Assembly (NCBI GenBank): GCA_030522415.1
Contig: CM060127.1
Span: forward strand, 9,757,207 to 9,821,206
Direction of reading: 5' to 3'
DNA: 64,000 nucleotides
DNA from: Channallabes apus
Lineage: Eukaryota; Chordata; Actinopteri; Siluriformes; Clariidae
Each line of letters begins with the position of its first letter. Positions within the stretch are counted from its first letter, which is position 1. Shown here one piece after another: positions 1-11,126 of this stretch. The notes under the pieces were generated by a model, which saw only the letters and a program-made list of their open reading frames with translations, was not told where the DNA came from and did no database searches. Both the position numbers and the translations under genes were made by a program.

Positions 1-327
1 GAAAATCCAAGCTATTCAGTCAAGATCTCAAAACACTTAATTCATGAAGTCAATTATATCATGTCCTTCCTTAAGAGCAATTTACGAATACTAGATGATA
101 CCATCAGCAGGACTACAGTATACTGTATGCAAATCTAAAAATATTTGGCACAGCATCATTCAGGAGAAATTGTCTTCCAGGGATTAGCAAACTGGTCCAA
201 AAGGTGTGAACCTGAAGACCACAGCAAAGCAAATGGTGAGGGAGTTGGAGGCATCAGGTACCAGGTATATAGGCTTATGCCCCATTAAGAGAGTTGGGTA
301 TTTCATCAAATAAGAATGAAGCCCATA
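1..327. other. unrecognised noncoding DNA
   Basis: AT-rich sequence left of the first hAT element. I see no open frame of note, no repeat family and no RNA gene here. Confidence 0.5.
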
Positions 328-335
328 CTTCAAAC

Positions 336-1170
336 TAGGGTTGTTCCGATTCCCATACTGGTATCGGAAATGCTACCGATACCACAAAAAAATCTGGCAT
401 CGGAATCGGAGAGTATTTGAGTCCACGTACCGATCCGATACCATTTTCCTAAACATAACCTATTTATGCCCGCTAGCTTTGCTTACTTACAGAGTGTCAC
501 TGCATGCGCCTGTGATGGGCGTGCGCCCAAATTGATATCGCTCCTCGCTCACTAGTTAGACGACCTCCCTCCTCTTTAGGTATGTGAAGGAGCAGGGCCG
601 CAGAATCAGGCAACGGCCCATGAGCTATCGCCGCTAATGATCCCGGCGCTATAAAACACAGCGGGGAGTGTAGCTCGGGGTCTGACTGTTGGGAAGCTGG
701 ACTTTGCGACGCGGTGGATTTTATGAGAGACGGTGGCACAAGAGCGGGGCGATGTGATGCGCCCCAGAGACTATAAAAAGGGGGGCGCCTTTGATCTCCG
801 CGAGAGGAGCGCGTGAACGAGCTGCGCGAGCTCCCGCAGCACCTTCACTTCCACGTCGAGCCCGCCTTCGCATCCCTGCCGCCGAAGTGGAAAAGGCCGC
901 AGAGAGCCTTTAACCCTTTCCTTCCCCATTTTTCTAAATAAATGACCCTTTTCCCTGTAAGACCTCGCCTCGTGTCCGTGTTTCATGGTGTCGCCCGTGC
1001 ACTTATGGTCGAACCCGTTACACAGGGCTAGTAGTATTTTACTTAAAAAAAGAAATGCTCTGTACAAACACACACCCAGGTATCGGATCAGTACTCGGTA
1101 TCGGCCGATACCCTGAGCCCAAGTATCAGAATCGGTATCGGGAGGGAAAAATGGTATCGGAACATCTCTA
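336..1170. mobile_element. non-autonomous hAT-type DNA transposon with 8-bp TSD
   Basis: The 835-bp element is bounded by a perfect 8-bp direct repeat, cttcaaac, at 328-335 and 1171-1178. Its ends are imperfect inverted repeats starting TAGGGTTGTTCCGAT on the left and, read inward from the right, TAGAGATGTTCCGAT. Both ends hold repeated subterminal TATCGG/CCGATA words, at about 355-445 and 1080-1160, which could be transposase-binding sites. An 8-bp duplication and a TAGGG-type terminus fit the hAT superfamily. No transposase frame remains, so movement would need a hAT enzyme supplied elsewhere. The GC-rich centre differs from the ends and looks like captured LTR sequence, annotated separately. 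Confidence 0.85.
740..1022 (+). promoter_or_regulatory. LTR-like promoter and poly(A) block inside the hAT element
   Basis: A TATA box (tataaaaagg, about 773-782) is followed by GC-rich sequence and, about 160 bases later, an aataaa signal (939-944). The block ends in cccgttaca at 1022, a typical LTR-type CA end. This U3-R-U5 order suggests a solo or partial gypsy-type LTR trapped in the hAT element. I could not fix its left end or find a 4-6 bp target duplication, so it may instead be sequence the hAT element has always carried. Confidence 0.4.
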
Positions 1171-1178
1171 CTTCAAAC

Positions 1179-1641
1179 ATTATGTATAGAGGAAAGGCTT
1201 GAAGATGTAATCCAATGAACAGCAAAGATTTTATGAAAAATAAAATGGTGGAAGAAAGATTATGTAGATATACTAAAGCAAAATCTTAAATATTTTAAAA
1301 CTTGGGTCTTCTAGCAGGACAATGTTCTGAAGTGAACCACTGAAGTTATGAAAAAAAATCTTTTCAACAAAACAAAATGAAAGTATTGGAGACAATTTGC
1401 AGACCAAAATGAAAACGCATGCCTGAGCAAGGACATGTGTAAGCTGAGTTCCATCAGTATAGTATAAGTATTGGGAAGCTGATGGTAAGCTAGAATAACA
1501 TCTAGGTCAAAGTTGGCCTCAAACTCCAATTCCCAAGATACAGCGTGGCCTACAAACATGGCAGCCACAACACTCCATTCCAAACGTTCTCACTTTTACA
1601 TTTACTTTCTCCTGATTCTCCAGTGGATTACCTGGTTCCAA

Positions 1642-1681
<40 letters not shown>

Positions 1682-2240
1682 CCATGCCTACAGTGTAAAA
1701 GAACATTTAGTTCCACATTGACGATGTGAAGTACACGTTCAGTGTCATGTACCTGTCAATAGCAAACCTTGTTAGTGTTCTGGTTTTCACGGTTATTGAT
1801 CCTGTTCTGGTATTTTTTATTTATTTTTATTGTCGTGCCTAGCTCAGGTTAAAAGCTGACTGTCTGACATTCTGTCTGCATTCTGTTCATAATTCAGCCT
1901 TCAATTCAGTTTTATATGTATTGTGCATTTAGTGGTGGATATTTTTGCAAAACAGCTTTACAGTAAAAGAAATTCTGGATATCATTTAGAAATTGTAAAA
2001 AAAAAAAAAAAAAAATCATAAATCAGTTTATAGCTTCTCAAATAGATTTTAATGAGCAAGCCGGAGGTGGTGGTTGAAAGGAAAATCTCCCTCAAATGAC
2101 ATGAGGAAGAAACCTTGAGAGGACTGTCCTGGCTTTCACTGCAAAGATTAATTATTATTATTATTTTTTTTTAAAGCAGTCAACTTTTGTTAGACGTAAT
2201 TTCTCTTTTATAGCATGGAAGTAAATAACGCAATGTTTTT
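1179..2240. other. unrecognised DNA with CA repeat, poly(A) run and a repeat fragment
   Basis: Apart from the microsatellite at 1643-1679, an A run at 1997-2015 and a repeat fragment at about 2052-2135, nothing is recognisable. The fragment shares the words gagcaagccgg and gaggaagaaaccttgagagga with the dispersed repeat at 7209-7445. Open frames here are short and have low coding character. Confidence 0.5.
1643..1679. repeat. (CA)n microsatellite
   Basis: Uninterrupted CA dinucleotides, about 18 units. Confidence 0.97.
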
Positions 2241-2244
2241 ATCC

Positions 2245-2745
2245 TATCCAAATAAAATAAGCGCAACATTTTTGTCAAAATTTGTATCAGTTTTGATACG
2301 ATCTATGGGTCGATCTTCGTTCCTGCCCTCACCTATGTTCACCAGCGTTGGGTCATGGTCGAAAGATGGTGGATACAAGCAGTCAAAATGGGTTTTCTCA
2401 AGAGGGTAGCTGGCTCTAGGTTGGATGAGAAGCTCATGCATCCTGTCAAAGCTCGGAGTAGAACTGCTGCTCATTTGTGTGGAAATGAGTCAGTTGAGGT
2501 GGTTCAGGCATTTGGTGAGGATGCCACCATGAAGCCTCTTGACAATATTCTTGGCACATCCAACTGGGAGGAGGCCGAGGACTAGGTGGACAGATTATAT
2601 CTCTACACTGGCCTGGGAATGCCTCAGGATCCCCCAGGCAGAGTTGGTCGATGTAGCCGGGAAAAGGGAATTTTAGGATTCCCTGCTGGAAATGCTACAC
2701 CTGCGACATGATTTCGGATAAACGGTTGAAGATGGATGGATGGAG
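2245..2745 (+). mobile_element. 3' end of an RTE/Rex-type LINE, decayed
   Basis: The segment matches, from memory of fish repeats, the C-terminal end of a non-LTR retrotransposon reverse-transcriptase ORF. Recognisable pieces are the ACCTATG...TTGGGTCATGGTCGAAAG stretch (2330-2365), the GCTGCTCATTTG...GTGGTTCAGGCAT stretch (about 2465-2512), and GGCCTGGGAATGCCTC (2609-2624). It ends in a GATG-rich tail (about 2731-2745), a 3' tail type known for Rex3-like elements. Stops and indels break every frame, and the 5' part is missing, as expected for a 5'-truncated LINE insertion. The superfamily is fairly secure; the exact family is not. Confidence 0.65.
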
Positions 2746-2756
2746 AAATTGTCAAA

Positions 2757-3350
2757 TCGTCCTATCATCCATGGAACGCTTGTTCGATTCCCGGGTGACG
2801 CAGCCGAGGACCTAGAGAGAACAACATTGGCCGAGCTCTCTCAGCGGTGTGGGATGGGAGGCACTTCATGCTCTTACATTAATTACAGGTCTACGGCCAG
2901 TCAGGGGCATCTGTGAGCTCGCGCAAGTGGAAGGAGCAGATAGCGCTGATTGCCAGGTGTAGCTCAGTGGTTAAGGCATTGGACTACGGTTGAAACCCCA
3001 CAACTACAGTACCAAGTTGCCACTGTTGGGCCCTTGAGCAAGGCCGTTAACCCTCAACTGCTCAGTTGTGTAATAAGATAAAAATGTAAGTCGCTCTGGA
3101 TAAGAGCGTCTGCCAAATGCCTAAATGTAGATGTAAATGTTATGCCGCCCCCGACAGTGTGTGAGCGAGCAGTTTGAAAAGATGCGGTCGGTGACGTCAC
3201 ATGGTTCGAAGGAAACACATGATAGTCTGCGGCTAACCTGACTGAGTGGTCGTAGTAGCCTTAATGTGGGAGCCCCCTAGTGATGGGGAGGAATTGGACA
3301 CGACTAAATCAGGGGAAAAAATCCAAGAAAAACATAATAAATAAATAAAT
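2757..3350 (+). mobile_element. SINE A copy, split by a V-SINE
   Basis: The two halves, 2757-2951 and 3141-3350, align with the uninterrupted copy at 10499-10928. Shared landmarks are a tRNA-like B box (ttcgattcccggg), a CAGTCAGGGGCATCTGTGAG segment, a GAGCGAGCAGTTTGAAAAGA segment and a GTGATGGGGAGGAATTGGA segment before an aataaataaat tail. The tRNA head is truncated on the left. The interruption at 2952-3140 is a V-SINE. Confidence 0.75.
2952..3140 (+). mobile_element. V-SINE (tRNA-derived) nested in SINE A
   Basis: It starts with a tRNA-like A box (gtgtagctcagtggtt). The V-SINE core follows: gggcccttgagcaaggcc, then gtcgctctggataagagcg, tctgccaaatg and an aaatgtaaatg tail. A similar copy lies at 14751-14952. 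Such SINEs are transcribed by Pol III and copied by a partner LINE. Confidence 0.85.
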
Positions 3351-3514
3351 TATCAAATTTATTTTGCATTATTAACCAAATTCAATCTTCACCTGGACAG
3401 AACACAAGGAAATGACAGCAACTGTGATCATATTTATATAAAAAATTATGACATTTAATGACTGAATATAGAATACTGAATTTAATGACTGAATAAGGAA
3501 TCTCGGTGTATATT

Positions 3515-3582
<68 letters not shown>

Positions 3583-4188
3583 TTAATCTTACAGTTCTCT
3601 CTTTATGAATCATCTGCACAATGCAGGACATGATGTTCTCAGGGCATAATCGCATGTGAACATGTCTACCCCATATACGGAACAAGGGAGTGGAACAGAA
3701 CAGAAAAAAACCCAAAACAAATGATGTACTCAACAGGCCAGTAGCTCAGGGCAACAGCAGTGATGCATTCATTGTCCAGCCGAGATAGAATACGAGAACC
3801 TTTGGACACCTCAGAGGCGAAAACATCCACAAACATGGAAGCAGATAACACAGACCGTCTTAAGACATAACGTCTCTGTCGGAAAAGGGATCTAAAGGAT
3901 AATCAGCTGATAGGAGTAGCGTATTTCAATATCACCTTTACTCTCATATTTCAGGCCGTGCTGAAAAAAACAACACTATAATAACATTATTATGTGTTTC
4001 AAATTTGCAGGAAGAAAGAAAAAAAAATGAAGATTGCCTTTAAGCTATGGAATCATAATGCATGTATTTTTGCAGAACAAATTTCTCACTAAGTGGCACC
4101 ATGTCACGTAAGGATACTGCAGGCACAGCATGAACACAGATGTTTAGACTTTAATAACAGTAGACTAAACAGTACAGCAACAGGAAAT
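3351..4188. other. unrecognised DNA with a long CA repeat
   Basis: Only the microsatellite at 3516-3580 stands out. The Cys-Val or Cys-Val-like open frames across it on the minus strand are translations of the repeat, not genes. Confidence 0.5.
3516..3580. repeat. (CA)n microsatellite
   Basis: About 32 uninterrupted CA units, the longest CA tract in the window and probably polymorphic. Confidence 0.97.
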
Positions 4189-4189
4189 A

Positions 4190-4625
4190 AATAGTATAGT
4201 GAACAGCTTAACTCCCAGCTGGTGCTGTTACTTGTCGAAGACATTGTGCACAGTATGGAGAAAGTGTTTGGATATCTGCAAACAAAATGTGGAGAGATAC
4301 TCCGAGGAAGGTGAAAGTTTCCTAAAGAGAATCATTACTGGTGACGGGACATGGATTCATCACTACGAGTCTGAGAGTAAACACTAGAGGAACGGAAACA
4401 TCTTCAATCACCAACCAAGAAAAAGTTCAAAAGTCAATCATCCGCTGGAAAATTCATCAGTGCTTATAGTTTTCTGGGATTCTCGAGGGCCAGTATTGGG
4501 AGTCCTGCCCACATTGTCGGCACTCTGCAAAAACCTTTGTTTTGAGGTGTTAAAGTATCCTCCATATACTGTAGTCCTGATCCTGCTCCATCAACTTTCA
4601 TCTTTCTGGACTAATGAAAGCACTA
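4190..4625 (+). pseudogene. mariner-type transposase fragment
   Basis: This is a broken piece of a mariner (DD34D) transposase, the cut-and-paste enzyme of mariner elements. The clearest part is at 4319-4380, where the frame reads FLKRIITGDGTWIHHYESES; mariner proteins have a GDETWIHHY-like motif around the first catalytic Asp. Here that Asp is kept but the next Glu is Gly. A stop follows at once. Further on, VFWDSRG (about 4470-4490) and, in a shifted frame, SPDPAPSTF (about 4576-4602) match the family's FWDSKG and SPDLAPSDF motifs; the last catalytic Asp is Thr. No terminal repeats were found. It cannot encode an active enzyme. Confidence 0.75.
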
Positions 4626-6438
4626 TAAGCTCAGCCTAAAACATATTTTAATGTGGAAATATTAAACTCTTGTTGACAGATGGACAAAGTGTATTGAAAA
4701 GCAAGGAGATCTGGTTAAAAAAATATATGTTTTTGTCTTTTTTCATAGTCAATCAAAATAAATTCTCCAGCCAGAGTGCGGATCATTTTTGACTCACCCT
4801 CATATTATCACCATTGATGTGGTGCAGATTCCATTTTAAGTGTCATTATCATAATCGTTATTCAGTGCGTTATATCTTGCAGATTGTCAGAGACGTTTTG
4901 CTGCTGGTGCCATTGTACACATCTGCTAGTTCAAGATGTGCGTTTATTCAGAATGATGGACAGCCACAGCTTGGCACAGAGGACGCCTCACACAGGAAAC
5001 TCATTCATGATATCAGACAGACGAAGACGACTAGGACCACCATGAAAGAAGCGGAGAAACACTTCGCTCATGTTAAGAAGCAGGGAAGTCAGACAACGGC
5101 CAGGATTTTGTCAATGGAAGAGTAAAATGATGAATACCAGACCTTTATCTAATCAATAGCACTGTTTTCTTGCCATGTTGAACAGCCTGCCATTGTGTGG
5201 ACTAATCAGACGATCAAAAGTGATGAATTCAGCTGGCCCTTAAAACGGTCCTTGGGGGCTTTTTTGCTGACCTTATAGATCCTAACTTTACTGTACTATA
5301 TGTGAATGCAATTAAATCAATTTATTCAGAAACACAAGGCTCTGCTTAATGCTCAGGGCACTCGTTAAGCAGGTTAAATTAACCAGGAAGACAAAATATG
5401 CACAATAAACAAGGAAGGGTTCTTAAGGTGGTTATGGAATACTGTCCGGAAAGATTGATGTTCAGGACAGACAAGCTGCTACGGCTGGGCCATGGAGCAA
5501 AGCTCATCTGTCAAATGCTGACAAATGAGAAAATGCAAAGAAACAGATTCATGCTCTATATGCTGTGAGAGATTTGCACCAAAGTATAAACCCACAAAAT
5601 AAGGCAGGGTGCAAATACAGTACAAGAGCAAAATCTAGCCATTGTAAGGGAAGTCGAGCGGGCGGATCGGAATTACCTCAAGCAGGGAACAGAAAACCGG
5701 AGAGAGAGTCTCGGAGAGTGGGAGAGTATGACTGTTGGATACCTCGGGGAGGATCAGATCACCCTGGCAGGAACCAGAGGTCGGAGGAATCCCCCTGTGG
5801 ACAGACTGCCAGACCAAATAGTGCCCCAAAGGGATCAGGCTTCATACAAAGCCTCTTTTTCTAAAGCTGGATTCTTCAGCTCACTGGGCTGTGTTCTGTA
5901 TTCTAGGTCCAAATTCAGGATGTAAGATGTGTGTATTATAGCTCAGACCACAGTGCAGTTGAATTCCCTAATCTGATGGGTCGGAAAGTGACCATATTTT
6001 TGTATAATCTCACGCTTTGGATGGTAGTTCTGCTTGTACGGCAGGTTTATATTAATGTGCTCGTTTGTTTGACTTTAAATAATCGAAAACCAACAGGTAT
6101 AATAATAAATGAATGTGTTGTTGGTCTTAACATAATATGAATAATTGTTAATGTGGTGTTAGGAGAAATGTGTTTAACATTTGTGGAAGAAGACTTATAC
6201 TTGTGAGCAGTTTTAGCAATTAAAGTTTACCAGCTCAGGAGAGAAAGTTTACAATTTTTTTTCCAGTTTCTTGGTAAAATGATAGGTGGAGAGAGAGAGA
6301 GAGAGAGAGAGATGCTAGTGAGCAAATGAATATTTATCAGTTATTACACAAGTGAGAACAGGAGCTAATTTGTCTCTTGGACAGTACACAACAATAAACA
6401 TTGCCCTACAATAAACAATGTAATCATTGGCAAATCGG
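4626..6438. other. unrecognised noncoding DNA
   Basis: No repeat family is recognised except a short (GA)n tract at about 6289-6312. A 103-codon frame at 4814-5125 and a 99-codon frame at 5565-5864 show no motif I recognise, no repeat copy elsewhere in the window and no convincing gene context. I do not call them genes. Confidence 0.4.
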
Positions 6439-6439
6439 G

Positions 6440-6655
6440 CATTAGTGACTCAGTGATAGGCTTCTCGTCTGGCTTGCGAAAGGTCCGGTTTTAATTCTGA
6501 GCCAATGCCCCAAATCCTGCCACTTAAGTACTGGTCCCAAGCTCAGACAAAAATGGGAGGGTTGCATCAGGAACAGCATCTGGCATAAAACCTGTGCCAA
6601 GTTAAATGTGCAGATCGGATGGTCTGCTTTGGTCTGCCAAAAGAACAACAACAAT
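6440..6655 (+). mobile_element. DANA/Mermaid-type SINE
   Basis: A decayed tRNA-like head (gtgactcagtgatagg, then ggtccggttttaattct) is followed by the body words ctggtcccaagctc, aatgggagggttgc and taaaacctgtgccaa, then gaacaacaacaa. This word order is typical of the DANA/Mermaid group in fish. Related copies lie at about 46500-46715 and 62428-62660. Confidence 0.7.
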
Positions 6656-7208
6656 CATTGGCAAATTGGTGTAGTATAAGTAGACTATCATAATACAGAT
6701 CACATCATTATATGAAAATATTGTACTTCTGGGTGTTAGAGACACTCAGCTTGCATGTTGTGCTGAATCACACCAGCATGCGTTCTTTTCATTTAACAGT
6801 ACTGTTAATGCACCTAGTGATGGATGGATGGATGGATGGATGGATGGATGGATGGAACTACTTTATTAATTTCAAAGAAAAAAATTGTAACCAATGGGAA
6901 ATTGATGGCTCTGGGTTTCTGATGAAATGGTTAAGGGTTCATGCCCGAGCACCAACAAGCTGCCCCTGTAGTCTCGAGGAAAGTGTTCCGTACAGTCTTC
7001 AACCTGTTCCAGGTGTTTACCCTGCACTCCTTGCTGGGATCTGCAAAGAAAAGAATTTCAATGTGTTTTAATGCAGATGTGATTAATAAAGAGATCTTCT
7101 TATATTATTGTTAGCTACCTCTCATAGAAGAAAGGGGGCGTTCAAGTCAAACCGAGACTTGTGGTGAAATTTCTCCTGAATGAACATGTAAAACCAATTG
7201 ATATTTAC
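6656..7208. repeat. (GATG)n tract with a SINE-tail-like fragment
   Basis: A (GATG)n tetranucleotide tract spans about 6821-6856. From about 6910 to 7110 the sequence resembles the end of an abundant fish repeat (gaaaagaatttcaatgtg, then aataaagagatcttctt). I cannot name that family with confidence. Confidence 0.45.
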
Positions 7209-7445
7209 AATTCAATTTCAATTTTATTTGTATAGCGCTTTTAACAATTGACATTGTCTCCAAAGAGCTTTACACAATCAAAAGAATTATTTAAGTTTGT
7301 ATGGAATGTGAATCAAAATGTTCAGATAGTCCCTGGTGAGCAAGCCGAGGGCGACAGTGGCAAGGAAAAACTCCCTGAGATGGTAATAGGAAGAAACCTT
7401 GAGAGGAACCAGACTCAACAGGGAACCCATCCTCATCTGGGTGAA
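7209..7445 (+). repeat. dispersed fish repeat (tatagcgctttt / aaaaactccctgag type)
   Basis: The order attttatttgtatagcgctt, attgtctccaaagagcttta, gagcaagccgagggcgac, caaggaaaaactccctgag, gaagaaaccttgagaggaac and gggaacccatcctcatc is that of a repeat common in many teleost genomes. I do not know its class with certainty. The 119-codon and 71-codon frames nearby are accidental. Confidence 0.65.
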
Positions 7446-8489
7446 ACAGAAAGCAGGAAATGATCTGCATTTATACAGTGTGTTACATGGCAGGCAGTTC
7501 AGATATAACAGTTGATGTTAATTGATGTTAAAATGGAGTCCAGGTATTTATTGGAGACTCAGATAGACTTGTAGAAAGTTACCTTTATGGTATCCAAGCA
7601 CTGGTGAAAGGCTTGGATGAGTGCATTAGTACAGCAGATGATTACTGTATATACAGAAATAAAGAGGATGGAGGAGTTTATAGAGGTGTTTTTACTCTCA
7701 GTTCTGGGATTCTGCATAATCAAAAGTCTTGATTATTTGACTTGAACACTTCTCATAAAAAATTAACTAGTGTATTTAAAAATAAATAAAGGAGCCCGTT
7801 GTGGGTCAATATGAGAATTCTTATGATGTAACAAAAAGAAAGCCATGGTTACATGTTGGTTTGGGGCAGTTTCAATTTAATATTTGTAAAATCTCGATTT
7901 CTTGACAAGGGTTGAAATGTCGGCATGTCTAACCCTTTTTAAATTCTGACTTATCATTTATTTTGAAATCTTGCTTACAGGCAAATAAATCTAACTTGCA
8001 GTTAAACAATAACTCCGTGCCTTACAACAACACTGAGAACACTGAACAGATTTGGCAGAACTCAAGAAGAGTTAAGAATATGATGTTTGTATATACTTTC
8101 GGATTTTTTTATTTTTTTTTTGGCGGTGGTGCAGTAGAAGTTTACACCATCAATTTCAGGCTCATGGAACAAACTTCTCCTCCTTACCTTGCCGGTCGAA
8201 GTATATTATTTATATACTCAGAGACCTTCAGCCAATGCAATACCCTACTGAGCACTCAATTTCCAGCATTACTCTCAGCTGCTGAGAGAGATAATCAGGT
8301 AGAACTTGAGATGGCCAAAACAACTCTGAAAGCAGTCCAGCAGACACAGATCTCTCAAAGCATTTAAGAAAGAATCAAGACATGTCTAAATGGATTTAAT
8401 GAACCTTCCCCAGAACACCGCTCAGATTGATTACTCATAACGTGAACACACACACACTGCCTGTGTGTGTTCCTCATAAGAGAAACAGT
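7446..8489. other. unrecognised noncoding DNA
   Basis: The 134-codon frame at 7963-8367 has no recognisable domain, contains a phenylalanine-rich run from a T tract, and has no splice or promoter support that I can see. I treat it as noncoding. Confidence 0.45.
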
Positions 8490-8960
8490 TTGCAGAAATC
8501 ATCTCCTTATAAAACAGTGATGTAACCAATCCCGGGGGAAATTTCCAGTGGAGCAATGCATAAAGCCACCTGTAGGGCGGCGACGTAGTCTTGAGTCTGC
8601 TGAACTCTGCCTGTATGCTCCCCGACTTGTTGCCCTTTCAGCACAATTAAAAGGTGCTTCTGCTCCATTCATCAACCGAATCGCCGGTAAGATTAATAAG
8701 CCTGGGTGCAGTGCAAAAATAGATTGCTGCCACTTGCTAAGATCATTAGTGCCAACATCGCACTTCACAGAAGGGGCACTGCACAGTGGAAAGTGAGGAT
8801 TTTGCAGCTTTGCATGCTAAAAGAATAGTCTATCATCACCTAATTAAGGGATTACTGGAGACACTCGTGTCCAGTCCCCTGGACAGTTAGCCACTTCTGA
8901 AGGCAAAAGAGATTCACTTCTCTTGCACAGTGGCAAAGTAACAAAACCGCTGACAATGTT
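8490..8960. other. candidate conserved noncoding element
   Basis: This is complex, mixed-composition sequence with no simple repeats and no TE similarity. It holds homeodomain-type words such as taattaag (8840-8847) and gattaataag (8691-8700). Short frames on both strands are not convincing. The call rests only on its look, so confidence is low. Confidence 0.25.
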
Positions 8961-9890
8961 GCCCACAGATATACTGTACGCAAATAGCAAGTTATTATTA
9001 ACGCACTAAAAAGAGTCAAAGGTGCTTATTAATTTTTGAACTGAAAGGAGCTGAAGAGTTCCTTCTGACCAATCAAGCAAGGCCTACCTGCAGGCTGGAG
9101 CTACAGTAACAACTCCCAAGCTCTTTGTCTTTGTAAGCTTTGCATCATCGTAAAGGTACCGGTGAGTATTTTATATACTTACCTGTAGTAGTGGAGTGCA
9201 GTTGAGTGAAGCCAGCTAATTAGAATTCATGAACGCTGGAACAAACAGCGTTTCCTTTCCCAGTTCATGGCACTAAGAATTCTGCTGTGTCACCTGCACA
9301 TCCGATCAGTATTTGATGGATGGTTTAAAGACCTAGTTTGTCCTGAATAATGCAAGAATTCAAACAGGGCTGGATAAAATTTCAAGCCAGGCATCCACTT
9401 GAGTAGAAATTCAGACACTATAGCTGCACATTCTGAGAGAGAGCAAATGAAGGGAGGTGCGCGGGAGGGAGTAAAGCTCTACCGGCTGTAAGCCTACCAA
9501 TGTATAAGACTTGTTTTTCATTGAGTATGTCAGGAATCAAGAGGGCTAATCCCTCTGAGACTTCAGATGAAAGTTTCAAAAGAAATAATGAAAGGCACAG
9601 TGCCTGAGGGTGCATATCAGGGTGAACATACAGAGAGCAGAAAGAGAACCGCAACGGCGCACGACAAAGCATGCAGCAGGAAAGAACACAAGCATATTTC
9701 TTGCTTGCCTCCACCTCCTCCAGTCCTAAACTAAAAATACATAAAAATTTACAATCCTCCCTCTAGACAGAAACAAGAAGAAACGTAAATGGGGGGGGGG
9801 GGGGGGGGCAATATTAGCGTGTTAAGGAACCAACCAAATCCGTTCTTCAATTGGGATGTTATTATGGGATGTGACAATTTAGTGACTATT
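8961..9890. other. unrecognised noncoding DNA with a poly(G) tract
   Basis: An 18-base G run at 9791-9808 is the only structural feature. Nothing else is recognised. Confidence 0.5.
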
Positions 9891-9892
9891 AA

Positions 9893-10137
9893 GAAACTCA
9901 AAGGTATGTGGACGCCTAACCATCAAACCCATATCTGGTTCTTTGCTTTACTCTTGTCTGTGTGCATTACAGATTTCCATCAAGAGGTGCAAACCTGTTC
10001 CTGCATGACAACGCATCTGTGCACAAAGCAAGCTCAATGAGGACATGATGAGTTATGGTTAGAGTGGAAAAAAAATAAAATGAACCCTGACTGATCTCAA
10101 CTCCACTGAACACCACTGGGAGTATCTTAATGTCCTC
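9893..10137 (+). pseudogene. Tc1-like transposon relic
   Basis: The left part, caaaggtatgtggacgcc, resembles the terminal repeat of a fish Tc1 family. Downstream, at about 9988-10035, lies decayed coding sequence for the second catalytic Asp region (CCTGCATGACAACGCATCTG, an LHDNAS-like reading), then gtgcacaaagcaagctc. Next comes a damaged copy of the PDLNPTEH region (about 10086-10125). Most of the element is missing. The same family appears at 26050-26165, 39830-40026 and 62885-63350. Confidence 0.65.
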
Positions 10138-10151
10138 ACTCTCACTTACAT

Positions 10152-10440
10152 GCTCATCGTCTATAGCACTTTATGCTGTATACAGTGGGGCAGCCTAGAA
10201 AATTTAGGGCATGAGGGAGCGTACACCCTGGATGGGGTGCAAATCCATCACAAGCCACACACTTTCACATGGTCATTCACAAACTACGGGCAATTTGTAA
10301 ATGCCAATTAGTCTAATCTGCATGTCTTTGGACTATGGGAGGAAACCAGAGTACATAGGGAGAAGACACACATGCACACAGAGACGGGACTCGAGTCTGG
10401 CCGGGAACCGAGCCAAAAAGCATTTAAGCTGCTAGCTAAC
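10152..10440 (-). mobile_element. SINE C copy, decayed
   Basis: Read on the minus strand, it follows the SINE C order: a damaged tRNA-like head, a ctccctatgtactctggttt segment, then cagattagactaattggc, cctggac-like sequence and a tail. It lacks clean ends and is one of the older copies. Confidence 0.7.
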
Positions 10441-10498
10441 CCTAAATACATCTAAATACAAAATACAAAAAAAGAAAAAGCCAATTATCCACCAGAAT

Positions 10499-10928
10499 GG
10501 CCCGCGAGTGGCACAGTGGTAAAGTGCTTGCCCTATCATTCGCTGATTGCTGCTTCGTTTCCCGGGTGATGCTGTAGTCTCTTGCAGCCAAGAGAGAGTT
10601 TATTGCACAAGCTCTCTCAGCGGGGTGGGATGGGAGGCACTTAGTGCTCCCGCATTAATTACAGCTGTACAGCCAATCAGGGGCATCTGTGAGCTCACAC
10701 AAGCAGAAGAAGAAGATAGTGCTGTCCTGAGTGTGTTACGCCGCTCCCAATAGTACGGCAAGCAGTTCGAAAAGATGCAGTCGTTGTTGTCATGTGGATT
10801 GGATGAAACACGTGATAGTCTTTGGCCTTCCTTACTGAATGGTCGTAGTAGACTTAATGTGGAGCGCCCAAGTGACGGGGAGGAATTGGATGCAATTAAA
10901 TTAGGGAAATATGAATAAATAAATAAAT
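10499..10928 (+). mobile_element. SINE A, near full-length copy
   Basis: The tRNA-like head has an A box (gagtggcacagtggtaaa, about 10506-10523) and a B box (gcttcgtttcccggg, about 10552-10566). The body ends with gacggggaggaattgga, then an aataaataaataaa tail. It is the reference for the split copy at 2757-3350 and the 3'-truncated one at 21024-21316. The 111-codon minus-strand frame across it is a by-product. Confidence 0.8.
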
Positions 10929-11126
10929 TATCCAACAGAATGTAAACCTACAATTTGTGTAAAGAATTCATAATTTGCAAAGATAACATACCAATAATAA
11001 GGGATGTCTGTGATGTTCATTAGAATTTCAGTGACTGGTTTTGAAGATCAGCTCCTTTAAAAGATCTGAAAATCATCATTTACTATATACTGTATCTAAG
11101 CGGGATAACAGTTCATTAATAAACAG

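Noticed and set aside
2952..3140. tRNA gene
   Set aside because: A and B boxes are present, but the sequence continues into a V-SINE core and does not close a tRNA cloverleaf.
3372..3733. minus-strand frames rich in Cys-Val
   Set aside because: Translation of the (CA)n microsatellite.
7963..8367. 134-codon frame as a gene
   Set aside because: No domain, no splice or promoter support, and a Phe run caused by a T tract.
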